NCBI GenBank assembly: GCA_963749485.1
Contig: CAVVMV010000009.1
Location: 1 to 64,000 of the forward strand
Direction: 5' to 3'
Length of the DNA: 64,000 nt
Origin: JAZGGS01 sp963749485
GTDB taxonomy: Bacteria; Bacteroidota; Ignavibacteria; Ignavibacteriales; Ignavibacteriaceae
The position numbers and the translations under genes were made by a program. A model generated the notes under the pieces. The model was not told the origin of the DNA. It made no database searches and saw nothing but the letters and a program-made list of their open reading frames with translations. Below are positions 28,141 through 38,226 of the stretch, in pieces. How positions within the stretch are numbered: the stretch's first letter is position 1; each line of letters starts with the position of its first letter.

Positions 28141-30975
28141 AAATCCCATCCAAAAAAGAATTGATAAAATAAACCGTCTTGAAATCTTGCAAAATCATCT
28201 TCTATTCTTTTGCCAATATCATATCTTAACGTTAACACACCAAATAGGTTAAACCTAAAACCAAATCCAACAGAACCTAATGTTGTTTCATATTCTTTAT
28301 CCCAAGCACTTCCCATATCAAAAAAGAGTGCGCCTCTTATTCCCCAAAATCCAAGACTGAAAAACGGAAACTTTATACCGATTTGTTCAATTAAAGGAAA
28401 CCTTAATTCGAGAGATGTAAGCCATATTTTCTCTCCTCTAATTGAAAACCTTGGCCAGCCGCGTAAATCCCAGCTTCCTCCAATAAAAAATCTGCGGGCT
28501 TCTTTACCTTCGTTATAAAAAGCTGCTGCACGAAATGCCAGTAATGTTGTTAGCCAAAATCTTTGATAATACCTGTAATCACCTATTACTGTAAAATAAT
28601 TTACGTTGCTGTACTTTATATCGCTTGTGTAACCAAGCAATAATATTCCACGCATGCCGGCAATAGGACCGGTTGGACCCCACAATGAATTATCAATTAC
28701 GTAACCAAGAGTGTTGGTAGCAAGAAGAGCTTTCCGCTCAACAACGTTTGGAATAATTTCTTTATTCGAATTACGGATTGTTACAGTAGCTTCCAATCGT
28801 TGAAACTTTGAGATTGGATAACTGAGTAAAAATGAAGCACCAAAACTTCTTTCGTAAAAGAATTCATCAGGATCAGTTCTATCAAATCTTCTTCCGCTAA
28901 GATGAAAAATTCCATAACCAAAATTTACCCTGTCGCCAAAACTTATTTTTTGAAGTACAATATTAAAACTTTTTAAAATATCGCTTTGAACACCTGCTGA
29001 GTTGTAAATCAATACTGAATACCTGTCATCACCCAGCAGATCGCTTACTGAAAATACAGCTCCACCACGTGTTCCAAAAACAGGATCGGTAGCTACAACA
29101 CTTTGTGCAAAATCAAGAGAATATTCTTTTTCGTATTCGACTTTTTTTCTTTCGGAAGGAAGCTGAAGCAATTTTGCCTGCCAGATTGTGTGCACTGTGT
29201 CTAAATTCATTTCAACAACAAAAGAAGAATCTCTATTTGCACGATCTATTTTTTTTGTGAAAAGATCGAATGAAAAATTTTCAAAACCTGAGAATGCAAT
29301 AGTGGAAGAATCAATATAACAAGGATTAAAAGCACTGGAAATAAAGCTGGAAACTTTAGAAACTTTAGTTTCAAATTCGTTGTTCTCTATTGGGAGTTCG
29401 TATAAATTCCGTACCCCATCTAACTCCGAAGTAAATAAAAGATTTTTCTTATCAGGTGAAACAACCGGTGAAAAACTATTGGCGTCTAAGTAAGTAACAT
29501 ATTTTATTTCATGATTATTAAGGCTATAAGAAAAGAGATTGTACTTATGAGCATATTCGCCGCCGGTTCTATCGGAAGAAAAAAGTATTTGATAATCTGT
29601 TAAACCAAAAGATGGATCTTTATCATCGTAATAATCGTTTGTTAAGCGGTACAATTCATCATCGGTTAAATCTAAAATGAATAAATCGCTGAAACCTTTT
29701 CTATCAACTGCATTAAAGACTAACCTGTTTCCATCCGAAGAAAATTTTGGAGAAGATATATTAATTAATTCATTGTTTCTGGAAAGTTTTAACAACTGCT
29801 TTTTCATAAACCGAATAGAAATGAAGAGCATCTGAGCCCCCTTTCTTAGTAATGAAAGCCAGCAAACCATTTTTTGAAATGTCTATAGATGCCTGGAATA
29901 GGTGAAACGATTCAAACTCTTCAGTCATTTCCCCTCTTAGAATCAGTTCGGGATAATCAAAATTTAGATATTCCGGTGTAAGTTCAACCCTGTAAAGTGA
30001 AGAATAGCCATCCCTGTTTGCTAAAAAGTATAAATATTTTCTTTTATCTATCTCAAAATAAACAGGTGAAAAATTATAACCATCCTCAGTGATTTTTTGC
30101 GATCCAAATTCAGTGGGATAACTATCTTCCATAAGCGGAAAATATTTTTTTCTCAGGTAATACTGCCATTCAGCATCAATTTGTTCATAATCATTTTGAA
30201 AGGTGTGTTCAATTACCTCGCTGAACTTAGGATACATCCAAAAATTATCTAGCAGCAGCAGCACTTTTTCTTTCCCATATTTTTCAGATGCAAACTCTAA
30301 AAAATTTTGTCCTTCTTTGTACATAAGGAAGGATCCAAAAATTCTATATATATCCTGCAGACCAACAAAGTAGTTATTAATTATTGCATCCCTCATAATC
30401 ATTTCTGCCTGGGCATCAACTTCGGTTGAGAGAAATTCTGCAAGACCTTCTACAAACCATAACGGTGGCATTTTGCTTGTTGGAATGCGATGGTCTTTTA
30501 AAACACGGTAAACTTTATTTGTCATAAAAACATGAACAAGCTCGTGCCGAATAACATGCCTAAAGTCGTGCAACGAACCGTTTGAAGGGAGTACTACCCG
30601 TCCTTTCAGGAATTCAAAAAATCCACCAACACCTTCCGGTATTAAACCGGGGGTTGTATTTGTCTGTTGAAAATCAATTGAAGTGTTATAAAATATTAAT
30701 GGCACGCGGCGGGTTACTACATGGTTTAATTCAACTTTTAGCTCATCATAAACTTCTTCTGCATAGTATGCACCAATCTCGGCTATCCTCCCCATTTCAT
30801 CGTAGTAATAAATATCAAAGTGTTCGGTTCGAAGAATTTTCCAATCAAATTCTTCATACTGAACTTTATTCCTGCCAAAAAAGAAAAACTGAGCTAGTGT
30901 AACTTCAGCAGTAATGAAAAAAAGAAAGCAGAAGTAAACTACGATTTGTTTTAAATTGATTGAATACAAACGCAT
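28137..30975 (-). CDS. Peptidase MA-like / PD40 propeller / Omp85-like barrel fusion (frameshifted)
   Basis: One protein of about 945 aa in three parts. Residues 1-290: signal peptide, then a gluzincin-type domain with HELVH in RHVIRHELVHVFM and ExxAE in FVEGLAEFLSTE (peptidase MA-like). Residues 290-560: TolB/PD40 blades (NFSPVYFEIDKRKYLYFLANRDGYSSLY, SSPKFSSDGNRLVFNAVDRKGFSDLF, SPVVSPDKKNLLFTSELDGVRNLY). Residues 600-945: beta-barrel resembling surface antigen D15/BamA (RRFFIGGSWDLRGWPR, LRFPLIEQI, ALFFDMGSAWD, LRYDIG) ending in Phe. An indel near 29800 separates the first 410 residues. Probably outer-membrane with a periplasmic protease/propeller arm; the function is unknown. Confidence 0.75.
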
Positions 30976-31014
30976 GAAAAAAATCCAGCAAGGCAATAAT
31001 GAAAAAATAATTTT

Positions 31015-32056
31015 TTATGTAAGCCGGTTCTTTAATTCATCTATATATGCTATTTCCGACGGATCATGGTTTCGTAACACTGCCAGGTAGTAAGATATCC
31101 AATCACACAAATAAATCAAATCAAATAATCGTACCTTCCTGTTTTTTTCCTTGCTTTCGATATTTATTATTTCTACACCGTTTTGCTTTGCAAGCTCGCT
31201 GGTAATCTTAAAACGTTTTTTTATTTGCGGATGATAATCAGGATCTGATAAAGTAATTACCTTAGTAAATAATTTTTTTTCTTCAAATGTTTCCCAGCCG
31301 ATAATTTCATTATGATTCATCTCAGGTAATAACATTTGAAAAAGCATGCAGTTTTGAATTTTCATTAAGCTGGCATTTGAACCTGTATCCCGCTGCAGAA
31401 GTAAGTTGAGAAGCTGAATAGATTATGGGTAAAAATCCAGTAAGATCTAATGCAATTGATAACACTCTATTCTCTTCAAGAGAATATTCTTCACCCTTCT
31501 TTTTCCAGAGTGAACTAATTTGCTTAACAATACTATCCTGGTTTTCAATAATTCCCAGCTGTTGTAACAATTTAAGCAGCGAAAAGAAACTTAAACCAAG
31601 AGCATAGCGTGGCTGATAACCGGAAGGAATATTAATACAGCATAATTTTTTCTCATCACAAATCTTTTTAACCTGTCCGCCGGAAGTAATAGCAGCAATT
31701 TTACATTTTGTTTTCAAAGCTTCTTCAAAAACAGAAAGTGTTTCTTCAGTATTACCCGAATAGGATGAAATGATAACGAGCGAGTTTTCATCTACAAAAT
31801 CCGGGAGTGAGTAGCTTCGGTTAACAATAAAAGGAATGCGTAGTTCGTCAGCTAAATAGTTTGTCATCAAATCTCCGCTAATAGCGGATCCGCCCATACC
31901 TGCAATCAATATCAGGTTGTATTTAGAATCCTGCAAATGCATCAAATCGAACTCATTATTCCATGCATATTCAATCTGCTTATACGAATCTACCAAAACC
32001 TGGAACTGGTTTTGAAGATCAAATTTTTCTTTTAATTCATAAATATTCATATGCAT
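31015..32056 (-). CDS. Bifunctional phosphoglucose/phosphomannose isomerase (SIS domain), frameshifted
   Basis: About 345 aa, the small archaeal/bacterial type PGI/PMI. The first SIS domain has LILIAGMGGSAISGDLMTNYL and the sugar-phosphate loop VIISSYSGNTEETLSVFEEAL. The second half contains ENSKLHAFSNVLPEMNHNEIIGWE (active-site Glu/His region), reading across an indel near 31335. It interconverts glucose-6-P, mannose-6-P and fructose-6-P. It starts directly after the ptsI stop (TAGATG) and is 39 bp before the peptidase-MA fusion gene. Confidence 0.85.
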
Positions 32057-33825
32057 CTATATAATATGGCGGGTTCTGGTAATTTTGTTATCAACAAAAA
32101 ACTTTTGAACTGTTTTTTGAATTTCTTCTTCGGTATAAAGTTCAAGACATTTATCGGCAAGCTCTTTAGCGCGTTTAAACTCGAAGTTTCTGATGATCCT
32201 TTTTGCATAAGGAATTGTTGTTGGCGATAGACTCAATTCTTCAAGCCCTAAACCTATAAGCAGCGGCATAGCCAAGGTATCGGCTGCCATCTCACCACAA
32301 ATACTAACCGGAGTTCCCGATTTTGCCGCATCATTTAAAATATACTTCAAGGTTCTTAAAACAACCGGGCTGAATTCCTGGTAAAGATTTGAAACAAGGT
32401 CGTTTCCACGGTCAACAGCCATCAGGTATTGAATAAGATCGTTGGTTCCGATACTAAAGAAATCAACCTCTTCTAGCAAATTCCTTTATCAGCATTGCTG
32501 CTGAAGGCACTTCTACCATTATGCCTATTTGTATATCATTATCGAAGAGCGATCTTCTTCTTCTTAAGCTCATGCTTACATTCATTAATATATTTTTTTG
32601 ATTCACGGACTTCGTTAATAGTTGTAACCATAGGGAGCATAAATTTTATGTTTTTATTTATACTTGCCCTTAAAACTGCTCGCACCTGGTTTTTAAAGAG
32701 AGCTGGATTTTCGAGAAGCAACCTTATACCTCTTAGTCCCAAAAACGGATTCGGTTCCTGATAATCTAAAAATCTGAATTTGTCTCCTCCAATATCATAA
32801 GCCCGGATAGTAATATGGTTGGGGTAAATTCTTGATGATAATTTTGAATAGATAACTTCCTGTTCATCTTCGGTAGGAAATTCACCTGTTTCATCCAGAA
32901 TCTGTTCAGAACGGTATAAGCCAATTCCTTCAGCACCACTTGTAATAACCAGGTCGATCTCACCAGTTACATCTACGTTAGCAAGAAGTTTAATCTCCTT
33001 GCCATCTTTTGTAATAGCTGGCTGGTCCTGTAATTCTTCAAGTCCTTTCTGAAGTTCAACAAGTTTATCATGCTTCTTACTGAAAAATTTTATCTGTTCC
33101 TTAGAAGGATTTAATAAAACATAACCGTGGAATCCATCAACTATTACTTTATCTCCGTCTTTAATCTGCTCTGTTGCGTTGTGTGTTCCTACAACAGCAG
33201 GAATGTTAAGCGAACGTGAAATGATTGCTGCATGGGATGTTAATCCACCATGATCTGTTACAAAAGCCAAGACTTTATTTCGTGAAAGAAGCAAAGTATC
33301 AGCCGGTGTAAGTGATTCGGTAACAACAATTACATCCTGCTGAATTTTAGATTCCCATCGCTTCTTTTGCAGGTTCCTTATAATCCTTTGTTTAATATCT
33401 TCAATATCCTGTGCACGTTCTTTCATATAAGATTCGTGAGAAAGGATCATCTTCGCCTGGTATTTGGATATTTCATCATCAACAATATATTCCGGCTGTT
33501 TTTTTTCTTCCTCAATTCTCTTAATAATATTTTCTATTAATATCGGATCATCTAGGATCATAATCTGGGCTTCAAAAATTGCTGCACGAACATCATCCAT
33601 TTTTTCGCGTGCAAATGCAAATACTTTAGTTAATTCTTTTTTAGATTTTGCAAGTGCTTCAATAAGATCTTGCTTGGATTTTTCAACATCAGTTATGTCT
33701 GCTTTGCTTACTTCAAGTTTTTCTTTAGTTACCAGATAAGCATCAGCAATTACAATACCGGGGGCGGCTGCAATTCCGGCAATCTTATTTTCAGATTTTA
33801 GATATATTTCTTTAAATGATTTCAT
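32057..33825 (-). CDS. ptsI: PTS enzyme I (phosphoenolpyruvate-protein phosphotransferase), frameshifted
   Basis: About 590 aa, full-length EI. N-terminal HPr-binding helical domain, phospho-His loop DHGGLTSHAAIISRSLNIPAVVG, then the PEP-binding TIM barrel: EGIGLYRSEQILD, ITIRAYDIGGDKFRFLDYQEPNPFLGLRGIRLLLENP, MVEVPSAAMLI, FFSIGTNDLIQYLMAVDRGN and the proton-donor Cys in SICGEMAAD. Two indels, near 32560 and 32475, isolate about 25 residues. It transfers phosphate from PEP to HPr, encoded 68 bp upstream. No EII permease is in the window, so a regulatory PTS is likely. Confidence 0.92.
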
Positions 33826-33893
33826 CTGTTACTTGTCCTCCACGGAATTTAATATTTTCAGATGGAACTCATCTCGCTAAATCGAGACTTGTT

Positions 33894-34160
33894 TTATAAT
33901 TCGTTAAATCCTTTTTCAAAGTACTCAACAATTTCTTTAGCTGCCTGCTCCTCATCTTCGCCATCAAAACTAAGTAGAAGTTCAGATCCTTCTTCAGCAG
34001 CAAGAGTCATTACGCCAATAATACTTTTACCATTAATATTCATCCCATCACGCGAAATAAAAAATTCACATTTATATTTAGCAGCCATTTTAACAATTGT
34101 GGCTGCAGGTCTGGTATGAAGCCCGGCTTTATTAATAATTTGTACTTTCTTCTCTATCAT
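33894..34160 (-). CDS. ptsH: HPr phosphocarrier protein
   Basis: 88 aa, complete. The phosphorylated His lies in KAGLHTRPAATIVKMA (His15) and the regulatory Ser in NGKSIIGVMTLAA (Ser46), so both EI-dependent His phosphorylation and HPr-kinase Ser phosphorylation are possible. The acidic C-terminal helix GEDEEQAAKEIVEYF is typical. The start overlaps the polyprenyl synthase stop by one base (TAATG). Confidence 0.95.
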   Translation of the reverse strand: MIEKKVQIINKAGLHTRPAATIVKMAAKYKCEFFISRDGMNINGKSIIGVMTLAAEEGSELLLSFDGEDEEQAAKEIVEYFEKGFNEL

Positions 34161-35152
34161 TACCTCGTTCTTTTTATAAGTGCATCGGCTAACCAGTAAA
34201 ATACTTTTTGATTTTCATCATTCAAAATTTTAAGCGAACTTAATGCCCTGTTTGTGTAAGATTTTATCGCCTTACCTGCCTGATCAAGCACACCTAATTT
34301 TATATAAAGCTCTTTATATTTTTTTACCTGATTCCATCTGATACCTTCATTTTCAATAACTTTTTTAAGAATTCTCTCATCCTCTCCTTTAGCATTTTCA
34401 AGTGCTTTTAGGAATAAGTAGGTTTTTTTACCTTCGACCAGGTCGCCCCCAATAGATTTTCCAAAAACGTTTTCATCAGCCGTTATATCAAGTAAGTCAT
34501 CCTGTATCTGGAATGCTATTCCAAGATTTAACCCATACTTGCTTAAAGATTTAATTTGCTCTTTATTTCCACCTCCAAGCAATGCGCCAATGTTGCAGCA
34601 CATTTCGGACATTGCTGCAGTCTTCTTTTTGATCATGGTAAGGTAATCATTTATTGTTACATTTTTTTTCGATTCAAAATCTGTATCCATACTTTGTCCT
34701 TCACAAACTTCTACCAGACCGCGTGTAAAAGACTGAATTACATTTTTAGCATTGCCGTTACAATCTTTCAGCAGGTACTCATAAGCAACTGAAAGAAGAC
34801 TATCGCCAGTTAGAATAGCTGTATTAGGATTATATTTTTTATGAAGCGTAAGTCTTCCGCGTCTTTTATCGGCGTTATCCATAATATCATCATGCACAAG
34901 AGTAAAATTATGCAGCAGTTCCACCGCCACCGCTGCATTATAAGCCTGGTTAAAATTTCCACCAACAGCTTTAGCAGAAAGCAATACAAGCAATGGTCTT
35001 AATCTCTTCCCTTTGCTGTTAATTATATACGCACCCGGTTCGTAAAGCGAAGCCGGCTTCCTGTTTTTCAATGCATTCTGAAGACGTGTATCAATTTTTC
35101 TTCTTTCCCTATCGTAGAGCGTTTTGAATATTTTTTGATCATTACCCATCAA
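34160..35152 (-). CDS. Polyprenyl diphosphate synthase (trans-isoprenyl type)
   Basis: 330 aa, intact. It condenses IPP onto an allylic diphosphate. KGKRLRPLLVLLSA precedes the first Asp-rich motif in LVHDDIMDNADKRRGRLTLH, and the second is FQIQDDLLDITA. Residues before the first motif (VAVELLHNFTL) include a large Phe near the chain-length floor, but product length cannot be set from this. It overlaps fni by four bases, so isopentenyl isomerisation and chain elongation are coupled. The products may feed quinone or carrier-lipid synthesis, and possibly the divergent UbiA gene. Confidence 0.9.
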   Translation of the reverse strand: MMGNDQKIFKTLYDRERRKIDTRLQNALKNRKPASLYEPGAYIINSKGKRLRPLLVLLSAKAVGGNFNQAYNAAVAVELLHNFTLVHDDIMDNADKRRGRLTLHKKYNPNTAILTGDSLLSVAYEYLLKDCNGNAKNVIQSFTRGLVEVCEGQSMDTDFESKKNVTINDYLTMIKKKTAAMSEMCCNIGALLGGGNKEQIKSLSKYGLNLGIAFQIQDDLLDITADENVFGKSIGGDLVEGKKTYLFLKALENAKGEDERILKKVIENEGIRWNQVKKYKELYIKLGVLDQAGKAIKSYTNRALSSLKILNDENQKVFYWLADALIKRTR

Positions 35153-36195
35153 TAGAGTAATTCCTTTCTTATAAGTTTATCTTTTCTTAAATCTTTTATT
35201 GATTCGGAACCGGTTAAAAACATTATTCTTTTTATATCTTCGAACCAATTAGTAATTAAATTCTTAACCCCTTCGCTTCCATTCAGATCAAGTTCCTTTA
35301 AGATGATTCTTGCTGATGCAACCAAATCAGCTCCGAGCGCAAATGCTTTTGCAGCTTCAATTCCCGAGTTAATTCCTCCGGAACCGATTAAAGTAAAATC
35401 ATATTTATTTTTCAATTTAAAGATTTCTTTTATACAAAATGAAGTTGGCAAACCCCAATCCCAAAAAACATTTTTATCATCGGAATTATTTCTTAAGATT
35501 TCTACACCTGCCCAGCTAGTACCACCGGCACCTGCTACATCAATACCTTCTACTCCTGTTTCTAATAACTTTTTTGCTGCTTGTGGCGAAATTCCGGCAC
35601 CAACCTCTTTAACAATTACCGGAACACTGATTTGCTTTACTAATTTATTGATTCGTTTTAATAATCCTTTAAAATTCGGCTCGCCTTCAGGTTGCAATAA
35701 TTCCTGCAAAGGATTGATATGAATTACCAGTGCATCAGCTTCAACCATATCTATCATTAATCTAAAAGGAGTTAAGGATTTATATTTTATAACCTCTGCT
35801 GCTCCAATATTTGCAAGAACCGGCACCGATGGTGCATTTTTGCGGATTATTTTATAAGAAACAGCATGTTTCTCATCCTCAACTGCTTGACGCTGGCTGC
35901 CAACCCCGATTGGAATATTTAATTCCTGTGCAGCAATTGCCAACTCTGCATTAATACTTTTTGCCTTAACAGTTCCGCCTGTCATACAAGAAATTAAAAA
36001 AGGATAATTGATTTTTTTTCTTAAAAATTTTGTTTTGAAATTTATTTTATCAATTTCAACTTCTGTAATTGCATAGTGATAAAAATCATAAAACTCAAAG
36101 CCGGTAGTTTTGTTTTTAAATGCTACATCATCGTTCAAACAGAGATCCAAATGTTCTTTTTTACGTAATGATGTATTGCTTTTATTCGAGCTCAT
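35149..36195 (-). CDS. fni: Type 2 isopentenyl-diphosphate delta-isomerase
   Basis: FMN- and NADPH-dependent IPP/DMAPP isomerase, 348 aa, intact. Family motifs: RKKEHLDLCLNDDVAFKNKTTGFEFYDF at the N-terminus, FLISCMTGGTVKAKSIN, IGVGSQRQA, VHINPLQELLQPEG (substrate-binding NxxQE), GVEGIDVAGAGGTSW and the FMN phosphate-binding LIGSGGINSGIEAAKA. It is the first gene of the long minus-strand run, and its promoter must lie in the 189-bp gap shared with the divergent plus-strand cluster. Confidence 0.95.
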   Translation of the reverse strand: MSSNKSNTSLRKKEHLDLCLNDDVAFKNKTTGFEFYDFYHYAITEVEIDKINFKTKFLRKKINYPFLISCMTGGTVKAKSINAELAIAAQELNIPIGVGSQRQAVEDEKHAVSYKIIRKNAPSVPVLANIGAAEVIKYKSLTPFRLMIDMVEADALVIHINPLQELLQPEGEPNFKGLLKRINKLVKQISVPVIVKEVGAGISPQAAKKLLETGVEGIDVAGAGGTSWAGVEILRNNSDDKNVFWDWGLPTSFCIKEIFKLKNKYDFTLIGSGGINSGIEAAKAFALGADLVASARIILKELDLNGSEGVKNLITNWFEDIKRIMFLTGSESIKDLRKDKLIRKELLY

Positions 36196-36384
36196 AAGTG
36201 ATTGAAAAGTATGAAATTAAGTGTAAAGAAAGATATTAAATTTTACTCTAAAAAACTTTTTTTCTGATTCAGTAAACCATAAAGAATATTTTGAGATACA
36301 AGTATTACATAACCATGACATTTCTATGACAAATAAAAAATTTATTTAAAATAAGTTAGCAACAGATAATATGTAATCAATAAG
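36196..36384. promoter_or_regulatory. Divergent promoter region with TGACA/TGACAAAT direct repeats
   Basis: A 189-bp AT-rich gap between fni (-) and the SDR gene (+). It contains TGACA at 36316 and TGACAAAT at 36327, eleven bases apart. The second could serve as a -35 box, with TAAAAT 15 bases after TGACA as -10. The same TGACAAAT pair recurs before the alpha-oxoamine synthase gene, so a shared promoter type or operator is possible. Motif-based only. Confidence 0.4.
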
Positions 36385-37213
36385 ATGAAAACAGATTTTA
36401 AAAATAAAGTGGTAGTAATCACTGGTGGATCTGGTGGAATTGGGTCAGAAACGGCAAAAATATTTCATCAAAATGGAGCCAAGGTTGTTATTATTTCCAG
36501 AAATCCAAATAAACAAAATCTTAATAAAAAAATACAGGATGATAATATATTTTATCTGGCATATGATTTACAAAAAGCGGAAAGCTGGCAAAAAGCTTTA
36601 AAACAGATTCTCGGAAAGTTCAAACGAATTGATATTCTGATTAATTGTTTGGGAATTTTGATTCCGGGCTCCTTTGAAAAACTTAATGCAATCAGCAGTA
36701 TTACGAATGATAGATACTAACATTCGCTCAATCATAATCTCGACAAAAAAGGTTTTAGCTATAATGAGTAAACAAGAATCAGGAATCATCATTAACATAG
36801 GATCTCTGGGTGGTATAGTACCAATGCCACACGAATCTGTTTATTGTGCAACAAAGTTCGCATTACGAGGATTTACTTTATCATTAGCCGAAGAATTAAG
36901 AGGATCAAATATAGATATCTGCTTGATTTCTCCAGGTCCGGTAAAAACGAACCTGCTCGATATTGAAGCTAAAGATGATTATTCCACCATTACATTTATA
37001 AATGATCCAATCGAACCTAAAAAAGTTGCAAGAGTAATAGTAAAAGCATCACTTAAACCAAAAAGAGAAATTTTTCTAACCGGAAGTCTGAGTTTTGGTT
37101 CTAAACTGATTGGGGCGTTCCCGGGAATTTTTAAACTTTTATTTCCGATCATAAATGTATTAGGTTCAAAAAAGTTAATGAATTATAAAAAAGAATATTC
37201 AATTGTATCATAA
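36385..37213 (+). CDS. Short-chain dehydrogenase/reductase (frameshifted)
   Basis: Classical SDR of about 275 aa. NAD(P) loop VVVITGGSGGIGSETA, INCLGIL in place of NNAG, INIGSLGG, the catalytic pair in ESVYCATKFALRGF and PGPVKTNL after it. One indel near 36690 splits residues 1-100 from the rest. The extended C-terminus (SLSFGSKLIGAFPGIFKLLFPIINVLG) is hydrophobic and may bind membrane, as in lipid-acting SDRs such as 3-ketosphinganine reductases. First gene of the cluster. A 3-ketoacyl or 3-keto-sphingoid reductase role fits the downstream alpha-oxoamine synthase but is inference. Confidence 0.85.
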
Positions 37214-37232
37214 GATAAAGTTGAGGATTTAA

Positions 37233-38219
37233 ATGTATTTGCAATCGAGTTTAAATCAGTACAAAATATTTTCATTAAGATTTATTGTCGCATACTTAAT
37301 AACAATGAGACCATACCTGATGTTTGTTTCAGGTATAACCGGAATTGTTGCAATGTCATTTTCTCACGATCTTACTTTTATAAGCGGATTCATAATATTT
37401 CAAGCTACTTTTCTTTCATACGGCTTTGGTCAGGCACTTACAGATTGTTTTCAAATTGATACGGACTCAATATCATCACCTTATCGACCATTAACGCAGG
37501 GATATGTACGTCGTGAACATTTCTTAGCTTTAAGTTGCTTTGGACTTATTTATTGTGTCGGTATTCTAACATATTACAATTCAATCAATTTGCTTTTAGG
37601 AATTATTGCAGGATTGGGGTTAGCAACTTATACCACATTTAAAAGGAAATGGTGGGCTGGCCCATTTTATAACTCCTGGATAGTAAGCGTCCTTTTCCTG
37701 ATGAGCTTATTTGCTTCAACCAGTATTAGTTTTTATGAGATTGATCTAACAATCGGACTCACTTTAGTTGCAGTCTTTTTTGGATATTCCAACTTTGTTC
37801 TTGTTGGATATTTTAAAGATATAGATGCGGATGAACAAACAGGATATAATACTTTACCAGTTGTATTCGGGAGAAAAATATCGACAATGAATAGTAACGT
37901 ATTGGCCTTGCTTGCAGTTTTATCAACAATAATAATATTCTTTATTACGGCAGCTCAAACCGAATTCACTCAACTAATTCCCGCAGCTGCATTTTTAATG
38001 GCTGCAGTAATTTCAACGTTCTACACTCAATGGCAACTTCGTCAGGTTATGTATGATGACCAAGCCTATAAAGCCGTTTCACCTTCTGTGCATAGTTATA
38101 TTCTAGCACTTTCTTCCATTACCACGATGAATGAACCAAACTGGTCAATTTTTGCTCTGCTGTTTTATATGGTATTTATTGCAGTTATGAAACTTCGACC
38201 AACAAAATCTCAAATTTAG
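37233..38219 (+). CDS. UbiA family prenyltransferase
   Basis: 328 aa integral membrane enzyme with about nine hydrophobic helices. Both Asp-rich motifs bind prenyl diphosphate and Mg: TDCFQIDTDSISSPYRPLTQGYV (near residue 70) and GYFKDIDADEQTGYNTLPVVFGRK (near residue 200). The family attaches prenyl chains to aromatic or other acceptors such as quinones, chlorophyllide, heme or glycerol phosphate. The acceptor is not evident: no menaquinone, tocopherol or heme genes are adjacent. It lies 19 bp after the SDR and 7 bp before the kinase gene. Confidence 0.9.
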   Translation: MYLQSSLNQYKIFSLRFIVAYLITMRPYLMFVSGITGIVAMSFSHDLTFISGFIIFQATFLSYGFGQALTDCFQIDTDSISSPYRPLTQGYVRREHFLALSCFGLIYCVGILTYYNSINLLLGIIAGLGLATYTTFKRKWWAGPFYNSWIVSVLFLMSLFASTSISFYEIDLTIGLTLVAVFFGYSNFVLVGYFKDIDADEQTGYNTLPVVFGRKISTMNSNVLALLAVLSTIIIFFITAAQTEFTQLIPAAAFLMAAVISTFYTQWQLRQVMYDDQAYKAVSPSVHSYILALSSITTMNEPNWSIFALLFYMVFIAVMKLRPTKSQI

Positions 38220-38226
38220 GTGTAAC

